Shown here one piece after another: positions 43,125 to 52,708 of a stretch of 64,000 nucleotides of DNA. Source of the stretch: Microcoleus sp. FACHB-831 (GTDB taxonomy: Bacteria > Cyanobacteriota > Cyanobacteriia > Cyanobacteriales > FACHB-T130); assembly GCF_014695585.1 (NCBI RefSeq), contig NZ_JACJON010000075.1:62001-126000 (forward strand), read 5' to 3'. Both the position numbers and the translations under genes were made by a program. Within the stretch, counting starts at the first letter, position 1; every line of letters begins with the position of its first letter. The notes under the pieces were generated by a model. It was not told the DNA's origin. It made no database searches and saw nothing but the letters and a program-made list of their open reading frames with translations.

Positions 43125-43389
43125 GCCTGAAAAGTGAGAACTTCTACCCAGCTAATTGTTCAGTTTTTACCCTTGAGCGTAAGGCATAAAAATGGTGCTA
43201 GCCTTCGCCAAGGGTAAGGCACGGAAGTGAGAAATTGCCAAATAGCCCCGTTAGGGGCGTAGGCTTAATACCAGAACCAGGGTGCATAGTTGCAGATACT
43301 TGAGCTTATAATTGACCGGAAACGCTGTTCATGAGCGTAATTAAGTCAACATTAAGTTCAAAGGAACGGTAGTTGCTTCCATCAGTCTA

Positions 43390-44943
43390 ATGAGATTGAT
43401 AATGCCTGGTTTTGGTTTATTTGTGGTGGTTGCAGGAATGTCCAACGGTTCGATGAAAAGGACGCAATACAGGCGTAGTATATATCGCGGCATAGTTGCA
43501 GCGCTAGTGACCACTGGTAGTTCGCTTGGTCAGTGCTGGTTTAGCCAACCCGCGACTGCACAGACGAAGGCATATTGCCAGTTTCCACAAGACGCGATCG
43601 CTCAAAAAGATAGCCTTCGCCTGACGGCATTGAAAGGAAATTCAGATGCCCAGAATAACTACAGAGCCGTTATAAAACAACACTCAGAACGCTTGCGGCA
43701 GTGCCGCAGCCAGACTTGGCCCCGCATTCAGGCAATATGGCTGCGCCTGCACCCCTGCGATGCACGTCCGGGAGCGCTGGATGAAATTTTCGATCGCCTC
43801 GTAAACCTGGGTTACAACCAGGTTTACTTGGAAGTCTTTTATGATGGCCAGGTGCTGCTACCTGCTTCTGAGAACTCGACACCTTGGCCGTCAGTGCTGA
43901 GGACGCCTGGAAGTGAGAAAGTAGACTTGTTCGCGCAAGCCCTGCAAAAAGGACGCGATCGCGGTATGCGCGTTTATGCTTGGATGTTTGCCATGAATTT
44001 TGGCTACTCCTACGCCCAGCGTTCTGACAGACAAAGCGCCCTAGCCCGCGACGGTAAGGGAAATATCAGTTTGGATGTTGTTGATGATGGCTCTCAAGTC
44101 TTCATCGATCCCTATAATCGGCAAGCCAAAGCAGATTACTACCAGATGGTTCAGGCGCTCGTTAGACGCCGCCCTGATGGTGTGCTGTTTGACTATATTC
44201 GGTATCCGAGGCAGGGGGGAGCAGATTCGATAGCCAACGATGTCAAAGATTTATGGATTTACGGTGAGGGTGCCCAGCAAGCTTTGTTTGAACGCGCCCA
44301 GAACAGTAAAGGGCTAGAGCTGATCCGGCGATTCGTGAGTCAGGGATACATTAATACCGGCGATATTCAAGCGGTAGATAAGTTATATCCTCAAGAGGGT
44401 TCGCCCCTTTGGCAGGGACGCAATCCCCCTACGGACGAAGTAAAAATAAGCGCTGCAAAGCGTCGCCCAACCTTGCAGTGGGAACTCTGGCAGTTGACTG
44501 TTGCTCACGCCGCGCAAGGCGTCGTTGATTTTCTGGCATTAGCCAGCACGCCAGCGCGTCAGGTCGGCATCCCAACCGGGTCAGTATTTTTCCCCGAGGG
44601 GAACCAAGCCATCGGTCAAGGATATGATTCGCGAGTGCAACCTTGGAACAGGTTTAGCAGTACCCCTGAGTGGCATCCGATGTCTTATGCTCTTTGTGGA
44701 AATTCTAGCAGCTGTATTGCGGCGCAAGTTAAAAGGGTGCTGACTGACGCACAACCTGGAACTCTAGTAATTCCGGCACTTGCGGGGGTTTGGGGCAAGT
44801 CCTATAAAGAGCGCCCGCCTCTGGAAGCGCAGATGCAAGCCGTGCGCGAAATAGCACCACAACTCAATGGGGTGAGCCATTTTGCATATTCTTGGCAAGA
44901 ACCAGAATATGACCGCGATCGCAAGTCTTGTAGTGCGCGATAA
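43390..44943 (+). CDS. Secreted glycosidase-like protein (GHL10/DUF187 type)
   Basis: A 517-residue exported protein. After a leader with a signal peptide (IYRGIVAALVTTGSSLGQCW) comes a TIM-barrel of the glycoside-hydrolase-like 10 family: AIWLRLHPCDARPGALDEIF, VYLEVFYDGQVLLPAS, GMRVYAWMFAMNFG, DGVLFDYIRYPRQG, and SHFAYSW near the end. The family includes peptidoglycan- or polysaccharide-associated lipoproteins, but activity is rarely shown. Internal ATGs at 43438 and 43453 are possible starts; the last places the basic N-region next to the hydrophobic core. A terminator with a HIP1 core follows. Confidence 0.83.
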   Translation: MRLIMPGFGLFVVVAGMSNGSMKRTQYRRSIYRGIVAALVTTGSSLGQCWFSQPATAQTKAYCQFPQDAIAQKDSLRLTALKGNSDAQNNYRAVIKQHSERLRQCRSQTWPRIQAIWLRLHPCDARPGALDEIFDRLVNLGYNQVYLEVFYDGQVLLPASENSTPWPSVLRTPGSEKVDLFAQALQKGRDRGMRVYAWMFAMNFGYSYAQRSDRQSALARDGKGNISLDVVDDGSQVFIDPYNRQAKADYYQMVQALVRRRPDGVLFDYIRYPRQGGADSIANDVKDLWIYGEGAQQALFERAQNSKGLELIRRFVSQGYINTGDIQAVDKLYPQEGSPLWQGRNPPTDEVKISAAKRRPTLQWELWQLTVAHAAQGVVDFLALASTPARQVGIPTGSVFFPEGNQAIGQGYDSRVQPWNRFSSTPEWHPMSYALCGNSSSCIAAQVKRVLTDAQPGTLVIPALAGVWGKSYKERPPLEAQMQAVREIAPQLNGVSHFAYSWQEPEYDRDRKSCSAR

Positions 44944-45030
44944 GCGAGCGAGTTGGGGCTTTTTTGTCTCCAACTCACGTTAATTAAATGGTAAGAAAGA
45001 TCGCTCTTTTTCTCTAAACTGAGTGTTTGA

Positions 45031-45058
45031 AAGGAGTGCGATCGCACTCCTTTTTTTT
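45031..45058 (+). terminator. Rho-independent terminator with a HIP1 core
   Basis: AAGGAGTGCGA and TCGCACTCCTT form a perfect 22-base palindrome (45031-45052), followed by a run of Ts. The centre is the HIP1 octamer. It closes the GHL10 gene and abuts the 3' end of leuS on the other strand. Confidence 0.85.
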
Positions 45059-47633
45059 AACCCACTACAAAATTCACCAACTTCCCAGGCACGACAATAA
45101 CCTTCTTTATCTCCTTACCCTCAATAAACCGCTGCACAACTTCTGATTCGCGGGCGTATTTTTCCAACGCTTCCTTGTCAGCTTGCGACGGAACCTGAAT
45201 AGTCCCCCTTACTTTGCCCATGACTTGAATCACTAAGGTAATTTCATCGACAACTAGGGCAGTTGGATCGGCTTTAGGCCAACTTTGGGTGTGTACCGAC
45301 TCCTTGTGACCGATAGCGTACCAAAGTTCATCCGCGACGTGAGGCGCAAAGGGTGCCATCAATAGAATTAGGGTTTCAATTGCTTCCGTATAAACTGGGG
45401 AGTTTTTGCTAGTAGAGTCAGCGATCGCATTACTCAACTTCATCAACTCCGACACAGCCGTATTAAATTGATATTCCCCTTCCAAATCCTCAGTAACTGA
45501 CTTAATCGCCAAGTGAATTGCTCTTCGCAAATCCTTGTCAATTTTAGATTTGGGATTTTGAGTTTTTGCTTTTTCTGTTCCCTGTGTTAGTTGCTGAGTG
45601 TTAAAATCTGCAACCAAACGCCAGACACGATTTAAAAAGCGGAATTGTCCCTCAACATCCGCATCATCCCATTCCAAATCTTTCTCTGGCGGTGCTTTAA
45701 AAAGCACAAACATCCGCGCCGTATCAGCGCCATACTTACCTAAAACTTCCAGCGGATCGATGCCGTTGTACTTAGACTTAGACATTTTTTCATAAAAGAC
45801 TTTCAACGGTTTACCCGTCTCTGGATCTTTTGGATCTTCTGGATTTACTTGTGCTGCTGGGATGTATTTTCCCGTGTCAGGGTTTTTGTAAGTTACCCCC
45901 TGAACCATACCTTGAGTTAGCAGGCGTTGGAAAGGTTCGTCGAAATTTAACAGGGAGCGATCGCGCAAAACTTTAGTAAAAAACCGCGAATACAATAAGT
46001 GTAAAATCGCGTGTTCAATTCCACCCACATACTGATCTACAGGCATCCAGTCATTAGTTTTCGCGGGGTCGAAAACTTGCTCTTCGTTCCTAGCATCTGG
46101 ATAGCGCAAGAAATACCACGACGAATCAATAAAAGTATCCATCGTGTCAGTTTCGCGCTTCGCCGACGAACCGCAAGTCGGACAAGAAACATTCACCCAA
46201 TTCGATATCTGAGCTAAGGGAGAAGCACCGCGACCAGTGAATTCTACATCTTCTGGCAACTTAACGGGCAACTGGTCGTCAGGAACCGGAACCATCCCAC
46301 AACTAGGACAGTGAACTACAGGAATCGGCGCACCCCAATAGCGTTGCCGAGATATTAACCAATCTCTCAAGCGATATTGTACCCGTGCCTTACCGATACC
46401 TTCTTTCTCGGCATATTCGATAATTGCCTGTTTCCCTTTAACCGAATCCACCCCATCGAAGGAACCGGAATTAATCATAACTCCCGGTTCTGTATAAGCT
46501 GCTTGCAGTACAGGTGTCTCGCCTGCATTATCTCCTGCGGGGACAATTACAACCTTAATAGGGAGTTGATTTCCCTTAGCAAATTGGAAATCCCGCGTAT
46601 CGTGAGCAGGTACGCCCATTACCGCACCCGTGCCATACTCGTAAAGCACGTAATCGGCAATCCAGATAGGAATTTCTTCCCCAGTGAACGGGTTAACTGC
46701 CTTCCCGCCAGTGGGAATCCCCCGCTTGGGCTTATCTTCAGCGGTGCGTTCCAACTCGCTTTGGCTAGAAACTTCTTTGACAAATGCTTCTACCTCAGCT
46801 TGTCTTTCTGGCGTAGTAACGCGCTTGGTCAAAGGATGTTCTGGCGCTAATACAACGTAGGTGACGCCATAAACCGTATCGGGACGAGTGGTATAAACAC
46901 CAATCTTTTCATCCATCCCGACGATGGGAAATTCTAAGTAAGCGCCAACAGATTTACCAATCCAGTTGGCCTGCATCAACTTAACCCGTTCTGGCCATCC
47001 CGTCAATTTGTCTAAGTCGTTGAGCAATTGCTCGGCGTAGTCGGTAATCTTGAGGAACCACTGGCGCAACATTTTGCGCTCGACTTTTGCACCGGAACGC
47101 CAGGATTTACCCTCGTTATCGACTTGTTCGTTAGCTAGAACGGTTTGGTCGATGGGGTCCCAGTTTACGGCAGATTCTTTCTGATAAGCTAGTCCTGCTT
47201 TAAAGAACTGCAAGAATATCCACTGAGTCCACTTGTAATAATCTGGCGAACAGGTGGTGACTTCTCGGTTCCAATCGATGGAAAGACCCAGTTGCTGCAA
47301 TTGTTGCCGCATTTGGGCAATATTTTGCTCTGTCCATTTTCCTGGGGGAACGCCTCTATCGATGGCGGCGTTTTCTGCTGGCAAACCAAAGGCATCCCAA
47401 CCCATGGGGTGAAGTACGCGATACCCTTGCATCCGCTTGAGTCGGGCAATTACATCCGTAATGGTGTAGTTGCGGACGTGCCCCATGTGCAAACTACCCG
47501 ATGGATAGGGGAACATGGACAGGGCGTAAAATTTCGGCTTATTACTATCTGTAGGGGTCTGGTCTAAGCCAAGTTCTGCCCAATTTTTTTGCCACTTTTC
47601 CTCGATTGATGCTGGGTTGTAACGGGACTCCAC
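45057..47633 (-). CDS. leuS: Leucyl-tRNA synthetase
   Basis: An 858-residue class I synthetase that charges tRNA-Leu. The HMGH-type motif ([19 protein letters not shown]), zinc-like insertion CPSCGMVP with CPTCGSSA, editing-domain [15 protein letters not shown], and KMSKS ([13 protein letters not shown]) are present. GTG 47633 is chosen: AGGAG lies seven bases ahead and homologues start with (M/V)ESRYNP; the open frame runs 25 codons further to 47708. Residues just before the anticodon-binding part contain an extra KTQNPKSKI segment encoded by heptamer-like repeat DNA. Confidence 0.96.
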   Translation of the reverse strand: MESRYNPASIEEKWQKNWAELGLDQTPTDSNKPKFYALSMFPYPSGSLHMGHVRNYTITDVIARLKRMQGYRVLHPMGWDAFGLPAENAAIDRGVPPGKWTEQNIAQMRQQLQQLGLSIDWNREVTTCSPDYYKWTQWIFLQFFKAGLAYQKESAVNWDPIDQTVLANEQVDNEGKSWRSGAKVERKMLRQWFLKITDYAEQLLNDLDKLTGWPERVKLMQANWIGKSVGAYLEFPIVGMDEKIGVYTTRPDTVYGVTYVVLAPEHPLTKRVTTPERQAEVEAFVKEVSSQSELERTAEDKPKRGIPTGGKAVNPFTGEEIPIWIADYVLYEYGTGAVMGVPAHDTRDFQFAKGNQLPIKVVIVPAGDNAGETPVLQAAYTEPGVMINSGSFDGVDSVKGKQAIIEYAEKEGIGKARVQYRLRDWLISRQRYWGAPIPVVHCPSCGMVPVPDDQLPVKLPEDVEFTGRGASPLAQISNWVNVSCPTCGSSAKRETDTMDTFIDSSWYFLRYPDARNEEQVFDPAKTNDWMPVDQYVGGIEHAILHLLYSRFFTKVLRDRSLLNFDEPFQRLLTQGMVQGVTYKNPDTGKYIPAAQVNPEDPKDPETGKPLKVFYEKMSKSKYNGIDPLEVLGKYGADTARMFVLFKAPPEKDLEWDDADVEGQFRFLNRVWRLVADFNTQQLTQGTEKAKTQNPKSKIDKDLRRAIHLAIKSVTEDLEGEYQFNTAVSELMKLSNAIADSTSKNSPVYTEAIETLILLMAPFAPHVADELWYAIGHKESVHTQSWPKADPTALVVDEITLVIQVMGKVRGTIQVPSQADKEALEKYARESEVVQRFIEGKEIKKVIVVPGKLVNFVVG

Positions 47634-47710
47634 ACTAATGCTCCTACTGGACTTGGCGATCGCGTCTGTCCCCATATTTTGACACATCCAATTATCCATA
47701 ATCGGCAAAA

Positions 47711-47742
47711 CCGCTGTGTATTACAATTGTAATACACAGCGG
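47711..47742. promoter_or_regulatory. 32-bp perfect palindrome between leuS and the GGCT-like gene
   Basis: CCGCTGTGTATTACAA followed at once by its exact reverse complement. It lies 14 bases ahead of the TTG start of the plus-strand gene and 77 bases ahead of the leuS GTG. It could be a divergent operator or a strong leader hairpin. Its length and symmetry are unusual for chance. Confidence 0.6.
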
Positions 47743-47756
47743 TTAGCGAAGATATT

Positions 47757-48176
47757 TTGAATAAACTAAAAGTTTTTGTCTACGGTACTCTCAAACCAGG
47801 AGAGCGCAATTATCAAAAATACTGTGCGGGTAAAGTAGTCGAGGCGAAAAGAGCGATCGCATTCGGTCAACTTTTTGCCTTGCCTATGGGATATCCAGCC
47901 ATGACCCCCGGCGATACCCCAGTTAGCGGCTTTTTGCTTTCGTTTGCCAATCCAGATATTTTACACATCCTGGATGAACTAGAAGATTATGACCCTAATA
48001 GAGCGCAGGCACAAAATGGTTACAACCGCGTGCAAATCGACACTTATAAACCAGGCGGCGAACCTCTAGCAACAGCATGGGTATATTTGATGACGCCGGA
48101 GCGGGTTAGCCTTCATAGAGGGGTGCTGCTGCCCTTGGGTTGGTGGAGCAGTAGCGGGCGATCGCCAAGCGCATAA
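47757..48176 (+). CDS. Gamma-glutamylcyclotransferase-fold (AIG2-like) protein
   Basis: A 139-residue protein of the GGCT/AIG2 fold. The nucleotide- or peptide-binding N-terminus KVFVYGTLKPGERNY and the glutamate in LDELEDYDP (the proton acceptor in GGCT enzymes) are present. Family members release 5-oxoproline from gamma-glutamyl amines, but bacterial substrates are mostly unknown. TTG 47757 is the only start near the conserved N-terminus. The long palindrome directly upstream may control it. Confidence 0.82.
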   Translation: MNKLKVFVYGTLKPGERNYQKYCAGKVVEAKRAIAFGQLFALPMGYPAMTPGDTPVSGFLLSFANPDILHILDELEDYDPNRAQAQNGYNRVQIDTYKPGGEPLATAWVYLMTPERVSLHRGVLLPLGWWSSSGRSPSA

Positions 48177-48251
48177 CTAAAGCTACTTGCCAGCCTACCA
48201 TTAAGGTGTTTCCTGGGTTATACCAGTTCTGTTTAAGATTGTGGCGTTAAA

Positions 48252-48275
48252 CTCCCCAAACTACCTACTGGGGAG
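48252..48275. terminator. Hairpin between convergent genes
   Basis: CTCCCCA and TGGGGAG with a ten-base loop, between the GGCT-like gene and the convergent anti-sigma gene. Confidence 0.45.
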
Positions 48276-48315
48276 GCTCGCCAAATCCCAACTCCAAAAT
48301 GGTATTACGCCCAAC

Positions 48316-48855
48316 CTACTGCTTTTCTAGCGTGCTATTGACAGCTTCTGGTGGAGCTGCTATTGCGGCTTTGGGAATCTCGATAACTGGGCGATTCAAG
48401 GCAACCATTAAAGGTGCGGGAGCTGGTGCTGGAGCTTCTACCACCAGCAGTGGCTGGCGACTTCCAGGGGCAATGCTTGAGATAGCGCCAACAAAGAGGG
48501 CGGCGATCGCTGCTCCTCCCCACACAACACGTCGCTTGTTCTGACGACGGTCGATTTCTGCAAATACTCTCTGTGTCGTCTGTTGTACCGATCGCTGCGA
48601 TTGAGGTACTGTCAGCGTCTGCATACCTCCGCGTATCATTACCAGACGGCTATACATACCTTTCACCTCTGGATCGTTTGCCAGCCATTCCTGCACTTGC
48701 TGGCGTTCCGAGGCTGTCACCTCACCATCGAGATAGGCACTTACCAATTCAAAGCGATCGCGTTGTAAAATATCCATTTTTTTGGAGGTTTGGGTTTCGG
48801 CAGGTATCCGTTGCCCAGAATACTTGCGCTCTTCAAATTCAGGGTTCATTTTCAC
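48316..48855 (-). CDS. Probable anti-sigma factor of the adjacent ECF sigma factor
   Basis: A 179-residue protein. The N-terminal part (DRFELVSAYLDGEVTASERQ, then QVQEWLANDPEVKGMYSRL) is an anti-sigma helical domain that lacks the usual zinc-binding HxxxCxxC. One transmembrane helix follows (GGAAIAALFVGAISS), then a proline-alanine-rich external tail (PAPAPAPLMVALNRP). Such proteins hold an ECF sigma at the membrane until a signal releases it. It lies 139 bases after the sigma gene, in the same direction. Start at 48855 or the internal Met at 48777. Confidence 0.75.
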   Translation of the reverse strand: MKMNPEFEERKYSGQRIPAETQTSKKMDILQRDRFELVSAYLDGEVTASERQQVQEWLANDPEVKGMYSRLVMIRGGMQTLTVPQSQRSVQQTTQRVFAEIDRRQNKRRVVWGGAAIAALFVGAISSIAPGSRQPLLVVEAPAPAPAPLMVALNRPVIEIPKAAIAAPPEAVNSTLEKQ

Positions 48856-48994
48856 GTCACCACCACGTCAAAGAAGGGGGTCATAATACTAGGTAACGCT
48901 AAAGGCTAGTCTACTAGGCTGCTGGTTAGGATCGCAATATCTAAAATGCAGATTTAGCAGCCATCGCAAGCGATGCACAACCATGACTGCTAGA

Positions 48995-49654
48995 CTAGCC
49001 ACCGTTCAAATAGTTTTGCAGTTGAGATTGCAGACGTTGACGCGCTCTAGCAATTCTAGATTTTACGGTTCCTAGCGATACGCCTGTGATTTCGGCAATT
49101 TCCTCATAAGCCATGCCTTCGATTTCTCTAAGGACAATGGTTGTACGAAATACCTCTGGCAGATCGGCGATCGCTTCGCGCAGTTGTTCGTAGAACTCCC
49201 GCGTTGTCATATCTTCGTCTGGACTGGGATTATCTGATGCAATTTCCCAATCCATCTCCCCGTCGTCCATCATGCGGGGAGCATCAAGAGAGAGCGGATT
49301 AGATACCCGCTTGCGTTTTCTCAGTTCGTCGTAAAACAGGTTTGTGGCAATACGGCTCAACCACCCCCGGAACTTTTCTGGTTCTTGCAGGCGTTTGATA
49401 TTGCGGTAAACCCGAATCCAGACTTCTTGAGCTAGGTCTGCCCGATCCTGCCAGTCAGGAGCTAGGTGGTACAAAATTTTATCGACGTGAGACTGATAGC
49501 GACGCATAAGTTCCGCAAAGGCGGAACGTTCCGGGCGCGCATCGGCCTGACACCGTAAAATCAAGTCATAGTTCGGAAGTTTTTCTACTTGTTGCACCGG
49601 CGTTGGAGGAACCGTTGCGTCAACCGTTGACCAGGATACAGTCGATTGGCTCAT
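48995..49654 (-). CDS. sigG: ECF-type sigma factor, SigG-like (group 3)
   Basis: A 219-residue extracytoplasmic-function sigma factor. Region 2 is FAELMRRYQSHVDKILYHLA with the -10 contact DLAQEVWIRVYRNI and FRGWLSRIATNLFYDELRKR. Region 4 is LPEVFRTTIVLREIEGMAYE then EIAEITGVSLGTVKSRIARAR. There is no region 1 or 3. The N-terminal 45 residues are an extra tail. It directs RNA polymerase to envelope-stress genes in related cyanobacteria. It is followed by its probable anti-sigma factor. A 68-bp tandem duplication lies in the upstream region. Confidence 0.88.
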   Translation of the reverse strand: MSQSTVSWSTVDATVPPTPVQQVEKLPNYDLILRCQADARPERSAFAELMRRYQSHVDKILYHLAPDWQDRADLAQEVWIRVYRNIKRLQEPEKFRGWLSRIATNLFYDELRKRKRVSNPLSLDAPRMMDDGEMDWEIASDNPSPDEDMTTREFYEQLREAIADLPEVFRTTIVLREIEGMAYEEIAEITGVSLGTVKSRIARARQRLQSQLQNYLNGG

Positions 49655-50105
49655 GGATGGAATGGGATACTACAACATCCTTCCCTCAATGACGCGGTAC
49701 TTTAATTAAGGTTCCCGCCTTTATTTGGGGGTTGGACAAGTTGTTTACTCATCCCAGCTAATTAGATCCAATTCATTAACTGTAAGTGTCTCATTTTTAA
49801 AGTTTAAGGTCATCCCCCACAAGGATAATTTAAGACTCTGGCCGTTTGGTTACCGCAACTGTCTATAGTATTGTGAGAAATCAAACACAAGGATAATTTA
49901 AGCCTCTAGCGGTTTGTTTGCCGCAACTGGCTGTAGTATTGTGAGAAATCAAAGCTTGTGGATAGCCACTGTTGAGGCTGCATAACTACACCCACTAATA
50001 CGCAGCAAATCCATCCTTCTTCCGGATAGCGTTTGGGGGAAAATGATTTGGGATTTTGAAGTTAAGACGAGCGCTAAAATCTCAAATTATAAATAGACTA
50101 ACTTT
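49655..50105. other. Intergenic region between sigG and the L,D-transpeptidase gene
   Basis: Divergent spacer of 451 bases without a gene. Its main content is the 68-bp tandem duplication at 49818-49953. The promoters of both genes should lie here. Confidence 0.4.
49818..49953. repeat. 68-bp tandem duplication
   Basis: Copy one is 49818-49885, copy two 49886-49953, about 87% alike by eye. Both hold CACAAGGATAATTTAAG at the start and TAGTATTGTGAGAAATCAAA at the end. The last part contains a TAGTAT that could serve as a -10 element in each copy, so it may be a doubled promoter or operator. Confidence 0.8.
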
Positions 50106-50726
50106 ATGAGAAGAGATGAAACCCTTTCTCGCAGCTTAATGCTCCTCTGTTTTGGGACAGCGATCGCCTTGTTCTTTGCTTTACCGCAGACAAATTCGAC
50201 AATAAAGCAAGCAGGCAATCGCGACAGTCAAGATGGTGTTAGCAGCGCTCGTTTTGCGCCCCGCGAACCAAACAATAAACCTGTGCCGCAGTCGGTTTCG
50301 CGATCGCGCCTCGCGAAACCGACTGCGGCAAATATTGATAACGCTGAGTTAGTGGTGGATTTAAGCGATCGCCGCGTATACGTTTACCGCACTGGCAAGC
50401 TAAAAGCCAAATACCCCATAGCTGTTGGGCAGAAAGGTTGGCAAACTCCAACGGGCACGTTCCCAGTTCTAGCAAAGTACCGCAACCCATCATGGCTTCA
50501 CCCAATCACCGGGGAGGTGGTGAAAACTGGCCCTAAAAATCCTTTAGGAGATAGATGGATTGGCTTTTGGTCTGACGGACGCCATCAAATCGGCTTTCAC
50601 GGCACTAATCAAGAGAAGATGGTGGGACAAGCCGTTTCTCACGGCTGCTTGCGAATGCGAAATCAGGATATTCGGGCGCTATACGAGCAAGTGGGCAAAG
50701 GGACGCCAGTTGTTGTCCGCAACTAG
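50106..50726 (+). CDS. L,D-transpeptidase (YkuD fold)
   Basis: A 206-residue exported enzyme. A signal anchor (SLMLLCFGTAIALFFALPQ) precedes a linker and the YkuD domain (AELVVDLSDRRVYVYRTGKL), with the catalytic H-x-GCLR motif SHGCLRM and the upstream histidine of GFHGTNQ. It forms 3-3 cross-links in peptidoglycan or attaches proteins to it. The linker (residues about 60-75, VPQSVSRSRLAKPTAAN) is encoded by an 18-bp inverted repeat inserted in frame, so that part is not conserved protein. Confidence 0.9.
   Translation: MRRDETLSRSLMLLCFGTAIALFFALPQTNSTIKQAGNRDSQDGVSSARFAPREPNNKPVPQSVSRSRLAKPTAANIDNAELVVDLSDRRVYVYRTGKLKAKYPIAVGQKGWQTPTGTFPVLAKYRNPSWLHPITGEVVKTGPKNPLGDRWIGFWSDGRHQIGFHGTNQEKMVGQAVSHGCLRMRNQDIRALYEQVGKGTPVVVRN
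50285..50329. repeat. 18-bp perfect inverted repeat inside the L,D-transpeptidase gene
   Basis: GCCGCAGTCGGTTTCGCG (50285-50302) and CGCGAAACCGACTGCGGC (50312-50329) around ATCGCGCCT. The 45-base element keeps the reading frame. It looks like an inserted palindromic mobile repeat (REP-like) rather than evolved protein sequence. Confidence 0.85.
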
Positions 50727-50772
50727 GCGTTACGGGAGCGATGCACTATGGCTACATAGCTCCCGTAGCTAA

Positions 50773-51330
50773 CTACTCGCTAATATTGTGACTCGGTTTT
50801 GGTTCGTAGTCGGGAGCGTAGATTTGCAGCCAGTTATTGATCTGATTGAGGACTTCGTTACCGGAACTTTTGCCAATGGGTTCCCGTTCGGGGAAGAATT
50901 CAGGTCGATCCAGGTTGCGGGCGATCGCTTCGCTCACTTGCTGAGTAATCAACTCCTGTAGTTCCTCCTTTGCCCGTTGCCGTTGGTAGCGTGCGCCTTC
51001 TTCGGTCGTGGCATAGAGTGGGGGCAGTCGATTTAGGGCGTAGGCGGCAATATCTCCTACATCAAGGACTTGATCGCTGGTGGCTTCAATTTCTGCCGAT
51101 CGCGCGATCGCTTCCGTCAGCACCAACTCTTCCATGACATTGATGAACTGTTTCCTGGGCACCGCAACAACTTCCCCGGTCAGCAGCGCTCCCATCAGCC
51201 GATCCAGAGCCATGTATTCTTCAATGGACAGCTCCGATGCCGTGTCACAGATCCGTCCCACCTCTGCTTCCATTGCTGGTGTCAGATAACCATCTTGCAG
51301 GGCTTGTTCAACAATCTTTTCAATACTCAT
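50773..51330 (-). CDS. ComFB family protein
   Basis: A 185-residue cyanobacterial ComFB. The core is KQFINVMEELVLTEAIARSA, then DVGDIAAYALNRLPPLYATT and EEGARYQRQRAKEELQELI. ComFB homologues in cyanobacteria have been reported to bind cyclic dinucleotides and to affect competence and cell-surface traits. The N-terminal about 60 residues are an extra helical segment. The frame stays open to 51393, but Met 51330 is preferred. It is convergent with the L,D-transpeptidase gene. Confidence 0.82.
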   Translation of the reverse strand: MSIEKIVEQALQDGYLTPAMEAEVGRICDTASELSIEEYMALDRLMGALLTGEVVAVPRKQFINVMEELVLTEAIARSAEIEATSDQVLDVGDIAAYALNRLPPLYATTEEGARYQRQRAKEELQELITQQVSEAIARNLDRPEFFPEREPIGKSSGNEVLNQINNWLQIYAPDYEPKPSHNISE

Positions 51331-51542
51331 GACTTCTGCTGTAGTTCGCGGTACCATCTCCAATCCAGCCACCCTGCTACAATCTTTCTTCAAGTGAACA
51401 CAAAATTTATCAACCTCTCCTAAAATTTCATTAAAACTTTAAAAAGAGGTCATTATTATTATTCCTTAGCCCTTAGTCATTCGGGGAACTTTGCACGTAG
51501 GACAAAGTATGAATGACTAAGATAAGCTGTCCAGAGTCAGCT

Positions 51543-52595
51543 TTATTCAACTCCCGATCCGCGCCAAGGTGCTGGATCGATAGACTTTCCATTAACATAC
51601 AATCCCCAGTGTAGATGTGGCCCCGTTGAAGCACCTGTTGAGCCAATGGCACCAATCCTTTGCCCTGGTTGCACGATATCTCCTTCCTGCACGTCAATGC
51701 GGCTCAGGTGCATAAATATACTGGTGACGCCTTGACCGTGATCGATTCCAACGGCGTTGCCGTGAACTCGGAAACCCTGAGACACCCGACCCACCATAGC
51801 AACCCGGCCTGCGGCTGGTGCTGTAACTGCTGAACCATACCCACCAGCATAGTCTACCCCCCGATGGTAATAGTCGTTAGCAAATTTACCATTGTAGTAG
51901 CGGCGAACTCCATACACAGATGAAATTCGTCCTTTGTTGGGCTGGCGGAAAGCACCATTCCAGAATTTTTCTGGTGTCGCTAGCCTTTTCAAAGCTGCTA
52001 CGCGGTTGAGTTCAAACTCTGTCGCACTTTGTCCGGCTTTTCCGGGGGGTAGAGTAATGCGCTGTACGGGAAATTTGCGATCGCGCAGTGACACAGCCAA
52101 TGTCTTCACCTCACCATCACCAGCCACCTGAATAGCCAATTTTCCAGGCTTATCTAAAGGTGTTGTTGGTACAAAAGCCCGATAACGATTTCCTCCCATA
52201 GGAAACGCTGGGTAAGTCTCACCTTTCATTGAAACCCTTGGATTCTCCGAGCTTTGTGAATCCACCTGAAAGATAACTGATAGCGTATCCCCTAGCTGAG
52301 GATTGCTAGGAGTCACTTGCACCTGAACGGCAGAGAGGGGTAAAGAAAAAGCAAGCGGTAACAAGCAAGAGACAACAGCCAACAGGGACAACAAAAATTT
52401 GCTTTGGCTTTTTACCTTACGTCTTACCCATCCCAACAAGGTATTAGGCTTGGTCGAGTCAGATTGTGGCAGATTAAGTTTAAATTTTACCAGAGAGAAA
52501 AGCGAAGACACAGATAGTACTGCCCCGATCGGGGTTTTAACAACGGCGTAGGGATAGACTATCATTCTGCCGCTGCTGTTTCCAAGCGAGTGCAA
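51543..52595 (-). CDS. M23 (LytM) family peptidase, secreted
   Basis: A 350-residue exported protein. A transmembrane segment (FLLSLLAVVSCLLPLAFSLP) at about 68-87 is followed by an Ig-like region (VQVTPSNPQLGDTLSVIFQV) and a LytM peptidase domain with the zinc ligands HRGVDYA and HLHWGLY. LytM enzymes cut glycine or stem-peptide bonds of peptidoglycan. The long N-terminal region (residues 1-60) before the membrane segment has no known domain. An alternative start at Met 52565 is possible. Confidence 0.88.
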   Translation of the reverse strand: MHSLGNSSGRMIVYPYAVVKTPIGAVLSVSSLFSLVKFKLNLPQSDSTKPNTLLGWVRRKVKSQSKFLLSLLAVVSCLLPLAFSLPLSAVQVQVTPSNPQLGDTLSVIFQVDSQSSENPRVSMKGETYPAFPMGGNRYRAFVPTTPLDKPGKLAIQVAGDGEVKTLAVSLRDRKFPVQRITLPPGKAGQSATEFELNRVAALKRLATPEKFWNGAFRQPNKGRISSVYGVRRYYNGKFANDYYHRGVDYAGGYGSAVTAPAAGRVAMVGRVSQGFRVHGNAVGIDHGQGVTSIFMHLSRIDVQEGDIVQPGQRIGAIGSTGASTGPHLHWGLYVNGKSIDPAPWRGSGVE

Positions 52596-52708
52596 ATTTT
52601 ATATTTGCGCTTATAATTTTAAGTTCTTTAATTCGCACTATCCCCATTTATCGAAAACTCGTATCCTAAAGTTAATACAGCTTAATACTTTGCTCATAAA
52701 AGAAACTT

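Noticed and set aside
47634-47756. T-box leader for leuS
   Set aside because: The palindrome is perfect and symmetric, lacks the T-box core, and T-box control is not known in cyanobacteria.
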